Assembly: GCA_964542305.1 (NCBI GenBank) | Contig: CAZITX010000012.1 | Span: 15,848-79,847, forward strand | DNA length: 64,000 nt | Reading direction: 5' to 3' | DNA from: DMER64 sp964542305 | GTDB taxonomy: Bacteria > Bacteroidota > Bacteroidia > Bacteroidales > UBA932 | Shown: one piece after another, positions 44,029 through 53,400 of the stretch | How the letters are laid out: each line of letters begins with the position of its first letter | Position numbering within the stretch: the first letter of the stretch is position 1 | Made by a program: the position numbers and the translations under genes | Notes under the pieces: generated by a model | The model's input: the letters and a program-made list of their open reading frames with translations, nothing else | Told to the model about the DNA's origin: nothing | Database searches by the model: none

Positions 44029-46874
44029 CATCACAACCCGAACAAATATTAGAAAACAATTTAGTTACCCAACTTGAAAGGCTTGGCTATAAAAGGGTTG
44101 TAATACGTGATGAAAATGAACTTTTAGCCAATCTCAAAAATCAATTAGAGAAACATAACAAGGTTCAGTTAAGCGATAACGATTTCAAGCAAATACTAAA
44201 CTATATCAACAAGGGCAATGTATTTGAACGAGCTAAAATATTGCGAGATCGAGTACCCTACACCAACGCACAAGGCGACACAAAGACAGTAGAACTAATC
44301 AATCAAATTCATTGGTGTCAAAATGAGTTTCAGGTTACGCAGCAAATTGCAATGGAAGGCACGCATAAAAACCGCTATGACGTAACTATTCTCATTAATG
44401 GTTTGCCTTTGGTTCAAATTGAATTAAAACGAAGAGGTTTAGAGCTTAAAGAGGCATTTAATCAAACCAATCGCTACGAAAGACATTCGTATGGGGCAGG
44501 TCATGGATTGTTTCAGTTTGTACAGATTTTTGTAATCAGCAACGGCGTCAATACCAAGTATTACGCAAACGCACCCCTAAAAGCGCGTTCATTCAAACAA
44601 ACCTTCTTTTGGGCAGATGAAAAAAATCGTTTGATTACGCAGTTAGCTGCATTTTCGGAAGTGTTTTTAGAGCCTTGCCACATTTCTAAAATGATAACCA
44701 AGTACACCGTTCTCAACGAATCGCAAAAAATTCTGATGGTGCTACGGCCTTATCAATTTTATGCTGTTGAAAATATCGTTGAGCGGGTAAAAACCACAAC
44801 CAAATACGGCTACATTTGGCATACCACAGGCTCGGGAAAAACACTGACTTCGTTTAAAGCCGCTCAAATTCTCACCAATCTAAAGGAAGTTCATAAAGTA
44901 GTTTTTGTAGTGGATCGAAAAGATTTGGATTACCAAACCACCAAAGAATTTAACGCTTTCAGTAAAGGAAGTATTGATGGAACCAACAACACCAACACAC
45001 TGGTAAAACAACTTGCAGGAGACCACAAACTCATTGTTACCACCATTCAAAAGCTGAATACGGCCATCAGCAAAACCCGTTACCTGGGAAGAATGGAAGC
45101 CTTGAAAAAAGAACGTATTGTATTCATTTTTGACGAGTGCCACAGAAGTCAGTTTGGAAAAACACATGAAGACATCAAGCGGTTTTTTGAAAAGTGCCAG
45201 ATGTTTGGTTTTACGGGCACGCCCATTTTTGAACCTAATGCAGGCAAAAATGAATATGGCAAACGAACCACCAAAATGCTATTTGGAGATTGCTTGCATA
45301 AATATGTAATTACAGACGCCATTCGAGATGGAAATGTGCTCAAATTTTCAGTGGAGTACATAAGAACCTTTAAAAAGAAAGACCATATTCTTGACATTAA
45401 CGTGGAAGCCATTGACGAAGCGGAAGTAATGGATGCACCGGTTCGCTTAGATAATATTACGGAATACATCATTGCTAATCACAATCGAAAAACCCATAGC
45501 CGAGAGTTTACAGCCATTTTCTGTGTTTCTAGTGTTCCCATTTTGATTGAGTACTATAAATTGTTTTTGCAGAAAAAAGAAGAAGGAAAACACAACCTTC
45601 GGTTGGCAACCATATTTTCTTATTCTGCCAATGAAGAAGACAAGGATGCCGTTGGCTTTGTAGATGATGAAGAATTTTTAATGGCAGCAGAACCACAAGC
45701 GGAATATAATACCCAGCATACGAGGGACGAATTAGAAGATTTCATCAAGCACTATAACAAGCAATTTGGAACAAACTACACCAGCAAAGACAATCAATCA
45801 TATTACAACTATTACAATGACATAGCCAAGCGCGTAAAACACCGCCAAATTGATGTTTTGGTTGTGGTAAATATGTTCTTGACAGGTTTTGACAGTAAGC
45901 ATTTGAACACGCTTTATGTTGATAAGAATTTGCAATATCACGGACTTATTCAAGCTTATTCCCGAACAAACCGAATTCTGAATGAAGTCAAATCGCAAGG
46001 AAACATAGTTTGCTTTAGAAATTTGAAAGAAGCAACGGATGAAGCCATTACCCTATTTTCAAACAAGAATGCCATTGAAGAAATCATCATGCAGCCCTAT
46101 GAGGAGTATGTTGCGAAATTCAACCAGGCATTTATTGCTTTATTACAGATTGCGCCCACGGTAAACAGTGTTAACGATTTACCAAGCGAAGAAGAAGAAT
46201 TGGCTTTTATTCAAGCCTTTCGTGAATTGATACGTTTGAAGAATGTGCTTTCCACATTCACTGAATTCAAGTTTGACGACTTGTCCATGACAGAGCAGTC
46301 TTTTGAAGATTACAAAAGCAAATACCTTGACTTGTACGACAAAGCAAAAGGTCACAACCAAAAAGAAAAGGTCAGCATTTTAGGAGATATTGACTTTGAA
46401 TTGGAGTTGATACACCGAGATGAAATCAATGTAGCCTACATTTTAAAGTTGCTTGCCAAGTTGAAAGATGCAACGCCTGAGGAACAAGAGAAGCAGAAAA
46501 AAGCTTTGATCGAAATTGTGGCAGGTGATGCACAATTGAGAAGCAAGAGAGAATTGATAGAGAAGTTCATCCAAGAGAACTTACCTCATATTTCAGATTC
46601 GGACGACATTCCAGACGAGTTTGAAAGTTATTGGAATGAAGAACGGAAAGAAGCCCTCAAGAAATTAAGTGAAGAAGAAAGCCTTGACAAGGAAAAACTT
46701 CAGGATGTAATTGGTAAATACCTTTTTACAGAGAAAAAACCGCTTAGAGATGATGTAATCGGACTTTTAAACAAAAGGCCAGCACTTAAAGAACGAGCAA
46801 CAATAGCCGAAAGAGTAACGAATAAGATTTTAAGATTTGTAGAAACATTTATTAACGGAATGGCAGGGAGTTAA
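44025..46874 (+). CDS. hsdR: Type I restriction subunit HsdR (unit 4)
   Basis: The 949-residue protein has an N-terminal PD-(D/E)XK nuclease (DVTILINGLPLVQIELKRRG), a superfamily 2 translocase with Walker A WHTTGSGKTLTSF, DECH box IFDECHRSQF and GFTGTPIF, and a helical C-terminal domain (from about 866) that contacts the methylase core. It cuts unmodified DNA after translocation. It overlaps the Abi-like gene by 4 nt and is followed after 14 nt by the SIR2-pAgo gene. The C-terminal 80 residues recur in the Abi-like protein. Confidence 0.95.
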   Translation: MTSQPEQILENNLVTQLERLGYKRVVIRDENELLANLKNQLEKHNKVQLSDNDFKQILNYINKGNVFERAKILRDRVPYTNAQGDTKTVELINQIHWCQNEFQVTQQIAMEGTHKNRYDVTILINGLPLVQIELKRRGLELKEAFNQTNRYERHSYGAGHGLFQFVQIFVISNGVNTKYYANAPLKARSFKQTFFWADEKNRLITQLAAFSEVFLEPCHISKMITKYTVLNESQKILMVLRPYQFYAVENIVERVKTTTKYGYIWHTTGSGKTLTSFKAAQILTNLKEVHKVVFVVDRKDLDYQTTKEFNAFSKGSIDGTNNTNTLVKQLAGDHKLIVTTIQKLNTAISKTRYLGRMEALKKERIVFIFDECHRSQFGKTHEDIKRFFEKCQMFGFTGTPIFEPNAGKNEYGKRTTKMLFGDCLHKYVITDAIRDGNVLKFSVEYIRTFKKKDHILDINVEAIDEAEVMDAPVRLDNITEYIIANHNRKTHSREFTAIFCVSSVPILIEYYKLFLQKKEEGKHNLRLATIFSYSANEEDKDAVGFVDDEEFLMAAEPQAEYNTQHTRDELEDFIKHYNKQFGTNYTSKDNQSYYNYYNDIAKRVKHRQIDVLVVVNMFLTGFDSKHLNTLYVDKNLQYHGLIQAYSRTNRILNEVKSQGNIVCFRNLKEATDEAITLFSNKNAIEEIIMQPYEEYVAKFNQAFIALLQIAPTVNSVNDLPSEEEELAFIQAFRELIRLKNVLSTFTEFKFDDLSMTEQSFEDYKSKYLDLYDKAKGHNQKEKVSILGDIDFELELIHRDEINVAYILKLLAKLKDATPEEQEKQKKALIEIVAGDAQLRSKRELIEKFIQENLPHISDSDDIPDEFESYWNEERKEALKKLSEEESLDKEKLQDVIGKYLFTEKKPLRDDVIGLLNKRPALKERATIAERVTNKILRFVETFINGMAGS

Positions 46875-46888
46875 CACTTTATTTACAG

Positions 46889-49800
46889 ATGAGAAAAATA
46901 GACAGAGATACATTTTTAAGAAGTTTCAAGGTGCTTTCAAACCAATCATTCGATTTGTTTTTAGGTTCAGGCGCCTCTGTCAATTCCGGTATCCCGTCAG
47001 GAGGTGACTTAGTTTGGCATTTTAAGAGAGAGATACTTAGCAGCAAGAAAATAATAAATGGTAAGAAGTTTACTGACCTTAAAATAGAAGCCAATAAACA
47101 AATTATTCAAAATTATTTTGACCAAAGAGGCGACAGCAATATAACAAACCCCTATTCTCACTACTTCAAAGAATGCTACCCCGACTCACTTGTTAGAAAA
47201 GAGTTTTTGAGTGATTTGGTTCGTGATAAAAAACCGTCCATTGGCTTTCTCTGTTTATCAGCACTGGTAGAGCGACAAAAATTTAATGTGGTTTGGACTA
47301 CAAATTTTGACGACTTGATTGAAAAGGCAATTACAGCCCTGAATTATAAAAGTTGCCAAATTGTTTCCCCTGATAACGCAAGCTCTGTTCAACAATTCAA
47401 TTCGGATATTCCTACAGTTGTAAAACTTCATGGGGATTTCCGATATGATCCGCTCCAAAATACTGATGAAGAACTTCAGGAGTTAGAAGCAAGTTTACAT
47501 ACAAAATTCTTAGACGCTTCAACCCAAAAAGGCATATTAGTTGTCGGGTATTCGGGCAGTGATAAATCTGTAATGACTACATTGGAAAAAGCATTAGAGA
47601 AACCCAATGCTTTTCCAAAAGGTTTAATTTGGTGTATCCCAAAGGGGCTGCAACCATCAAAGGATTTAGAAGCTTTGATTGAAAAAGCTCATCAGCAAAA
47701 CAATCGTTCAGGATTTTTAGAGATTGATAACTTCGACTATTTCCTACATGAGATTTATAAAACCTGTGAATTATCAAATACACAAATTGATACCATTGCC
47801 TCTGAACGATTTGAACAAAGACAGGCATTTAGGTTAAGTCAGAATCCCTCTGCCACCTTGCCAATTCTTTTAAATGCAATAAAGGCAAAGAGCTTTCCGA
47901 AAACCGCTTTTACTACGAAAACCACTTTAACAGGGGTAGGAAAATGGAAAAGATTGCGGCAAGTAATCGGCAGTTCAAATATTGTTGCGTCATTTACCAA
48001 AAACGATACTCTGATGATTTTTGGTGTTGAACAGGAAATCAAGGAAACTCTTAAAAGCCATATAACGGATGACTTAAAAATTGCTGACATACCGGAGCAT
48101 ATCTATTATCATTCCGATTCCTTTTATTTAGGGATGCTATATGAGTTGGTTGAAAAAGCTTTGATCAATGATTTTGGATTGTCCGTTTACGCAAAAGGTA
48201 GGAATATCAGAAAATTCTATTCTTCCGAAAACCGATTAAGTGATAGCGAAATTGCAGATATTAAAAATCGAAACCGTAATTTCAATATTCACCAAAACAT
48301 AGCTGTTTTTGAAGCATTTGAGTTTAAAATTGAATTCGTTAACAAAGAACTATATCTACTAATTTGTCCTACTGTTCATATACAGACAACAGCAGGCGGT
48401 GAACCTCCCAGAAATGTTGTTCAATATCTTTCAAACACCATTATTTCAAATCGCTACAATAATAAGTATGGGCAAAAGATGCATCGGTGGTTTAATGAAT
48501 TGAAGAAGAAAAATGAAGGCTTAAATTTTAAACTCGGTGATTTTGAAATAAAGCTATCTGAATATTACTCAACAGCAGCCAAAAAAGTAAACGATAAGTT
48601 TTATTGCTTTAATGGCTTTACAAAGCTTAATGAGCCGTCAATTTATTTTCATTATCAGGATGAGGCAAAGCAATCAATTCATCCGATAAATGGCTTAAAA
48701 ATTTTAAGTCCGTTAGAAGAAAGCTTTGACCAAAGTAACAATGGCCCTGCAATAGTCAACTTAGCTATTATTTCCCCTGACTTTGGATTTGAAAAAGTTA
48801 AAGCCCATTTAGATTCACTACTGAATTCAGTCAGTCCAATATGGGAAAGGGAGTATTTGAAGGATTTTCCGGGATTTGACAATGTTTTTAAAAAGCATCT
48901 CATCATTCCCAACACTGTTCAAAGTGAATTTGTAATTACAATCCCCGATAATGATGTGAGCAGTTTTTCTGCCATTCAATTTTATGATTACCTGAAAAGC
49001 AAAATTGATAAGTTGGCCTTGAAGAGCACAGACATAGATTGCGTTGTGATTTACATTCCCAATCAATGGAAGAAATTCAGGGAGCTAAAGAATGAAAACA
49101 CGTATTATGACTTGCATGATTCATTGAAATTGTACTGTGTAAAGAAGGGCTTGAGAATCCAGTTCATAGAAGACAAATCCATTAACTACAAAGACCAGGC
49201 AAAAATTCGGTGGTGGCTATCGTTAGGTTTATATGTTAAATCAAATGGAACTCCATGGAAGGTTAAGACAGACAATACGGAAACTGCCTTTGTTGGATTA
49301 GGTTATGCCGTAAGACAAAATGCCCGTGATAAAGTTGTTCTTGGGAGTAGTCAAATATTTGATGGTCATGGAAACGGACTTAAATTCTTATTGCAGCCAA
49401 TAGATAAGCCAGTATTTTATAACAAGAATCCTTTCATGAGTAAGGAAGATGCTTTTCGTTTAGTTAGCAACATTCGAAATACTTACCATAAAATTGACCC
49501 GGTTATTGGATTGAAAAAATTGGTACTGCATAAAACCACACATTTTACTGGAGCTGAAATGGAAGGAATATGCAATGCGTTAGAAGGAATTGATAATATC
49601 GAACTCTTACAGATTCAGCAATTCAGTAGTTGGCGAGCCATAAAACTTATCAAAAACAGTAAGGGTAAGCATGAATTTAATGGCTATCCGATTGAAAGAG
49701 GAACGGTAATCCAACTGGATGATTTCACTTTTTTGTTGTGGACACATGGATTAATTGAAAGTCAAGAATTGAACGGAAAGTATTTTCAGGGAAAAAGAGG

Positions 49801-50017
49801 AATACCATCACCCTTACTTATCAAGAGATTTAGGGGAACTGACCCGATAGAAACTGTTGCTAATGACATTCTCAAACTGACAAAAATGAATTGGAATGGA
49901 GCAGAACTTTATAAAACTTTTCCTGTAACCATTGACTTCTCCAAACGACTGTCTGTAATGGGTAAACAATTAGAAGAATTAGGGACAAAAGCACATGATT
50001 TTAGATACTTCATATAG
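46889..50017 (+). CDS. Single-chain SIR2-APAZ-short prokaryotic Argonaute (unit 4)
   Basis: The 1042-residue protein starts with a SIR2-type NADase domain (about 1-285): LFLGSGASVNSGIPSGGDL, VVWTTNFDDLIEKAI, VVKLHGDF (catalytic His) and LVVGYSGSDKSV. The middle (about 320-640) would be the APAZ region. The C-terminal part has MID-like (about 690-785) and PIWI-like segments (PWKVKTDNTETAFVGLGYAV; LVLHKTTHFTGAEMEG; GTVIQLDDFTFLLWTHG). At the first catalytic position VGLGY has Gly where slicers have Asp, so it should not cut. Known SIR2-pAgo systems deplete NAD+ after guide-directed recognition of invader DNA. Here it is placed 14 nt after hsdR in a type I R-M operon. Confidence 0.82.
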   Translation: MRKIDRDTFLRSFKVLSNQSFDLFLGSGASVNSGIPSGGDLVWHFKREILSSKKIINGKKFTDLKIEANKQIIQNYFDQRGDSNITNPYSHYFKECYPDSLVRKEFLSDLVRDKKPSIGFLCLSALVERQKFNVVWTTNFDDLIEKAITALNYKSCQIVSPDNASSVQQFNSDIPTVVKLHGDFRYDPLQNTDEELQELEASLHTKFLDASTQKGILVVGYSGSDKSVMTTLEKALEKPNAFPKGLIWCIPKGLQPSKDLEALIEKAHQQNNRSGFLEIDNFDYFLHEIYKTCELSNTQIDTIASERFEQRQAFRLSQNPSATLPILLNAIKAKSFPKTAFTTKTTLTGVGKWKRLRQVIGSSNIVASFTKNDTLMIFGVEQEIKETLKSHITDDLKIADIPEHIYYHSDSFYLGMLYELVEKALINDFGLSVYAKGRNIRKFYSSENRLSDSEIADIKNRNRNFNIHQNIAVFEAFEFKIEFVNKELYLLICPTVHIQTTAGGEPPRNVVQYLSNTIISNRYNNKYGQKMHRWFNELKKKNEGLNFKLGDFEIKLSEYYSTAAKKVNDKFYCFNGFTKLNEPSIYFHYQDEAKQSIHPINGLKILSPLEESFDQSNNGPAIVNLAIISPDFGFEKVKAHLDSLLNSVSPIWEREYLKDFPGFDNVFKKHLIIPNTVQSEFVITIPDNDVSSFSAIQFYDYLKSKIDKLALKSTDIDCVVIYIPNQWKKFRELKNENTYYDLHDSLKLYCVKKGLRIQFIEDKSINYKDQAKIRWWLSLGLYVKSNGTPWKVKTDNTETAFVGLGYAVRQNARDKVVLGSSQIFDGHGNGLKFLLQPIDKPVFYNKNPFMSKEDAFRLVSNIRNTYHKIDPVIGLKKLVLHKTTHFTGAEMEGICNALEGIDNIELLQIQQFSSWRAIKLIKNSKGKHEFNGYPIERGTVIQLDDFTFLLWTHGLIESQELNGKYFQGKRGIPSPLLIKRFRGTDPIETVANDILKLTKMNWNGAELYKTFPVTIDFSKRLSVMGKQLEELGTKAHDFRYFI

Positions 50018-50105
50018 CCAACCCATTTTGCAAGCACATTGCCAAAACCCCACAAGCCTCTGCACCAACCAAAGTTTTGTCAAAGAGTTTGCAAAGCCAA
50101 CGCAC
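50017..50105. repeat. Family-2 hairpin H2 (end of unit 4)
   Basis: It begins at the stop codon of the SIR2-pAgo gene. TTTGCAA-GCACATTG-CCAAAAC pairs with GTTTTG-TCAAAGAG-TTTGCAAA, and GCCAACGCAC follows. Same core and orientation as H1, different arm. Confidence 0.7.
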
Positions 50106-50123
50106 GGCCGAAAGAAAGCACGA

Positions 50124-50259
50124 TTGCCTAACAGCGTGTATGTGGCAATAGCGGGTGAAGTGGTAAATCGAAGGTCTGTGCTTCTAAGAAACTTTGTGCT
50201 AAACGGACAGGCAAGTGCTTCAAATCCGCTACTGCACATACACGCAAACCGTTACCGGT
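50124..50259 (+). repeat. attC-like site A4
   Basis: A 136-bp imperfect palindrome with outer arms GCGTGTATGTG and CACATACACGC (perfect 11-bp match), then AGCGGG and CCGCT. The left border TTGCCTAAC complements the start of unit 4 at 9 of 9 positions. The right border GTTACCGGT complements the end of unit 5. The two borders of A4 itself match only in GTTA. GTGCTTCAAA in the right half matches the conserved interior element. Confidence 0.8.
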
Positions 50260-50312
50260 CATGCTAAAAAACGACAATGCAACAATAAAACGACAGAGAA
50301 AATGAACAGAAA

Positions 50313-50396
50313 TGCCAACGCTTCTGCAAAATCAAAAGAGCTGCAACCCGACACACAACCCGATACAGTTGCAGCACATTTGCTTTTGCCCCAACC
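50313..50396. repeat. Family-2 hairpin H3 (start of unit 5, inverted orientation)
   Basis: TGCCAACGC precedes CAAAATCAAAAGAGC-TGCAAC, which pairs with GTTGCA-GCACATTTGCTTTTG. The AGAGC side is on the left, opposite to H1, H2 and H4. Confidence 0.65.
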
Positions 50397-50455
50397 TCAC
50401 AAAAAACCTTCTGCGTTGACAAATGACTATTTCATAAATCTTATTTCAAGACAAA

Positions 50456-53400
50456 ATGCAATTTAAAGCTGGTTACATAGTTGACAGTATAGCAAAAGTC
50501 ATAACCGACTTTAAAGCTAATTTGGATAAAATTAAACAAACTGACCGAACACAAATTGACCAAATAAATGGGCTACTTCAATACGTATGTTCATTTGATG
50601 TAGATTTTCCATACGAGCATAATCCCAATTTTAAAGAGCTTAACCCTGTTTTAGCAGTAATTAACAACATCATTACAAGAGGACTACCAACAAGAGCTCC
50701 TGTTAGTTTGGAAAAATTATTAGCAAAGATTAATTTAATAGAAGAAACAATTTCCGAGTCTATAATAAATTATAACAACTCCAATACTAATATTTCCTAT
50801 GATCTTTTGTTTGAATTACTTCATATTATCGAACCAGGCCTAGATATTATCAAGTACAATTACTTAGGTAAATTAGATAGTCATCTTGAATGGGAATTTA
50901 TCGGGAAGCATCCTTTTCTTAAACAAATAATCCAACCTCAAAGAAAATTCGATACAATTAATGGAGGGATAAAAGGCGAAAGATCGGTTGATTTCTGTTT
51001 TACATCACCATACTTGCATTATGATGAACAAACTAAAAACTATAAGAATTATAGCAGAATATTCGAAATAGATGGACCACATCACTTATTATCTGAATAC
51101 AAATACTACGATGCAAAAAGAGATTCTTGGGCTGATGATGAAAACTTTTCGACTCTAAGGTTTAATATTTCAGATATTAAAACTGACAAAATCAAATTTG
51201 ATGAACTAATATGCAAAAAACAATACAAGATTTTTGAGAAAAACTATAATAGAAAAATTGAAGATAAAATTCCGGAATACTACTTGATTTTTATTCCTCT
51301 TGCAGTAGCCCGAATACAAAAGGCATTAATTGAGTTATTAATTCATAAAACGCAAAATGATCCTGACTTTTTTAAACGGGAAAGGATTAGACTTGCTATA
51401 ATCGAAAGGGATTTACCATGTGGTGCAATTGCTATAGAAACCTTTCAAGAGATTCTTAACAATATCAATGACCTCTTATTTGATGAAGAAAAATATTTCC
51501 TACCCAAAATAGAATTAACCATCTATGATAATCCCAAATGGCTGCTAAGTAAAGAAATTCATTTAAATGCGAATATTCATGATGAAACTCATTTTAAACA
51601 AAATGAGTTTGATATTATAATTGATCATTCAATTTTAAGAAGGTCTAATATCTACAAGGAAAGTGATTATGTAACAGACAATGCTATTAAAATTAGATCT
51701 TCGCATTATTATGATACTTCCTTTGGTAAATCAAGAAGAGTGTACTGTGCTGACCTTTTATATTATCCTTCATTTGTGGATAAAAAAGATGATGGCACTT
51801 ATGAACCAAAGGAAGAATATAAAGATAGTATCAACTTTTTCATTCAAAACATTTTCCGAAAAGTCAGTTTCTGGGAAGGGCAACTTCCATTAATTTCAAG
51901 GGCATTGCAACAAAAACCAGTTATCGGATTGCTACCAACAGGGGGAGGGAAATCATTAGCTTATCAATTACCAGCATTTCTTCAACCAGGATTGTGTTTA
52001 GTTGTTGACCCAATAAAATCGTTGATGGAAGACCAAGTAAGGGTTTTGAAACAAAACTGGATTGACGGTTGTGATTTTATTAATTCAAACATAAAAAGGG
52101 ATGAGAGAATACAAAAAATTATAAATTTCAAGTATGGTGAAACCATGATTCTTTTTGTGTCTCCTGAGAGATTAGTAATTCAAGAATTCAGAAACTTAAT
52201 ACAACGAATAGATTCATCAGATTTTGGGCTTGCATTTTCTTACTGTGTGATAGATGAAGTTCATTGTGTTTCTGAATGGGGACATGATTTTAGAACAACT
52301 TATTTAATGCTTGGTAAAAATGCTCAAAAATTCGCCAAATCAAGAAGTTCTAGAGGCGTAAATCTAATTGGTTTAACTGCTACTGCATCGTTTGATGTTT
52401 TAACCGACATTGAAAGAGAGTTGAAAATTGACACAGAGGAATCTGCTGATGCTATTATCTCAATTGATAACACGATTAGACCTGAATTGTTTTTTAATCT
52501 TGTAGAAAGCAATAATAAACCATCAAATTTTCCAATAAAAGAACAAAGTTTAAAAGATTTAATTGGCTTTGATAAGCAAGCATTGTTAAATGAGTTTTAT
52601 GAAGATATATTAGAAGTTTTAAACTCAATCGATGAAAACGTAGTTCGTAGAGCCTTGGAACAACATTTCAGGGATTTTGAAATAATTGAAAATGAAGAAA
52701 AAATTCAAGAATTAATTGAATTAGTATTTAGCAGAATAACAAAATCCTTTGACTACAAAAGTAACTTTGATCCAATTTCCATTATCTTTTGTCCGCATAT
52801 TACTGGGACATTTGGAATAACAAGAGAAGCACACAACTTTCCTAAGGTCAAAGAAGTTTTTGAAAACTTAACAGTTGTGCCGATTGACCATAAAGGTTTT
52901 TTTATGGGTGGAGACGATAAAGTACCAAAACAGGTAATTGAAAAAGCACAAAAGTATTTTGTTGATTTTCTTGAAGGAAAAATTCACACTATGGTTTGTA
53001 CTAAAGCTTTCGGCATGGGTATAGATATTGAAAGTATTAGAGCAATAAATCACATTAATTTTTCTTCTTCCCCTGAAAGTTATATTCAAGAAGCAGGAAG
53101 AGCAGGTAGGGACAAAGCTAAATCTGTTTGCAATATTTATTTTGACGGTAATCACTATTTTACTTTAAAAAGTGACTTTTTCGTTAACAATAATCAATTC
53201 AAGCTCATTTCTGATAGAAGAAAAGCCAGAGGTTTAATAGAAGAATATGGTAGTTTTCAAAATAGGATTCAAGTAAAATATTTTGAGAGCGAAAATCAGC
53301 TTATCAGTAAGTATGGTCAATTTGGAGTTAGCATAAACGAAAAAGATATTTTAGTATTTAACCAAGATAAATCTGTACACGACTTTTTTCATAATAATAG

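Noticed and set aside
49979..50466. Short frames on both strands between the SIR2-pAgo and helicase genes
   Set aside because: They cover hairpins H2 and H3 and site A4. Codon content follows the palindromes, not a protein.
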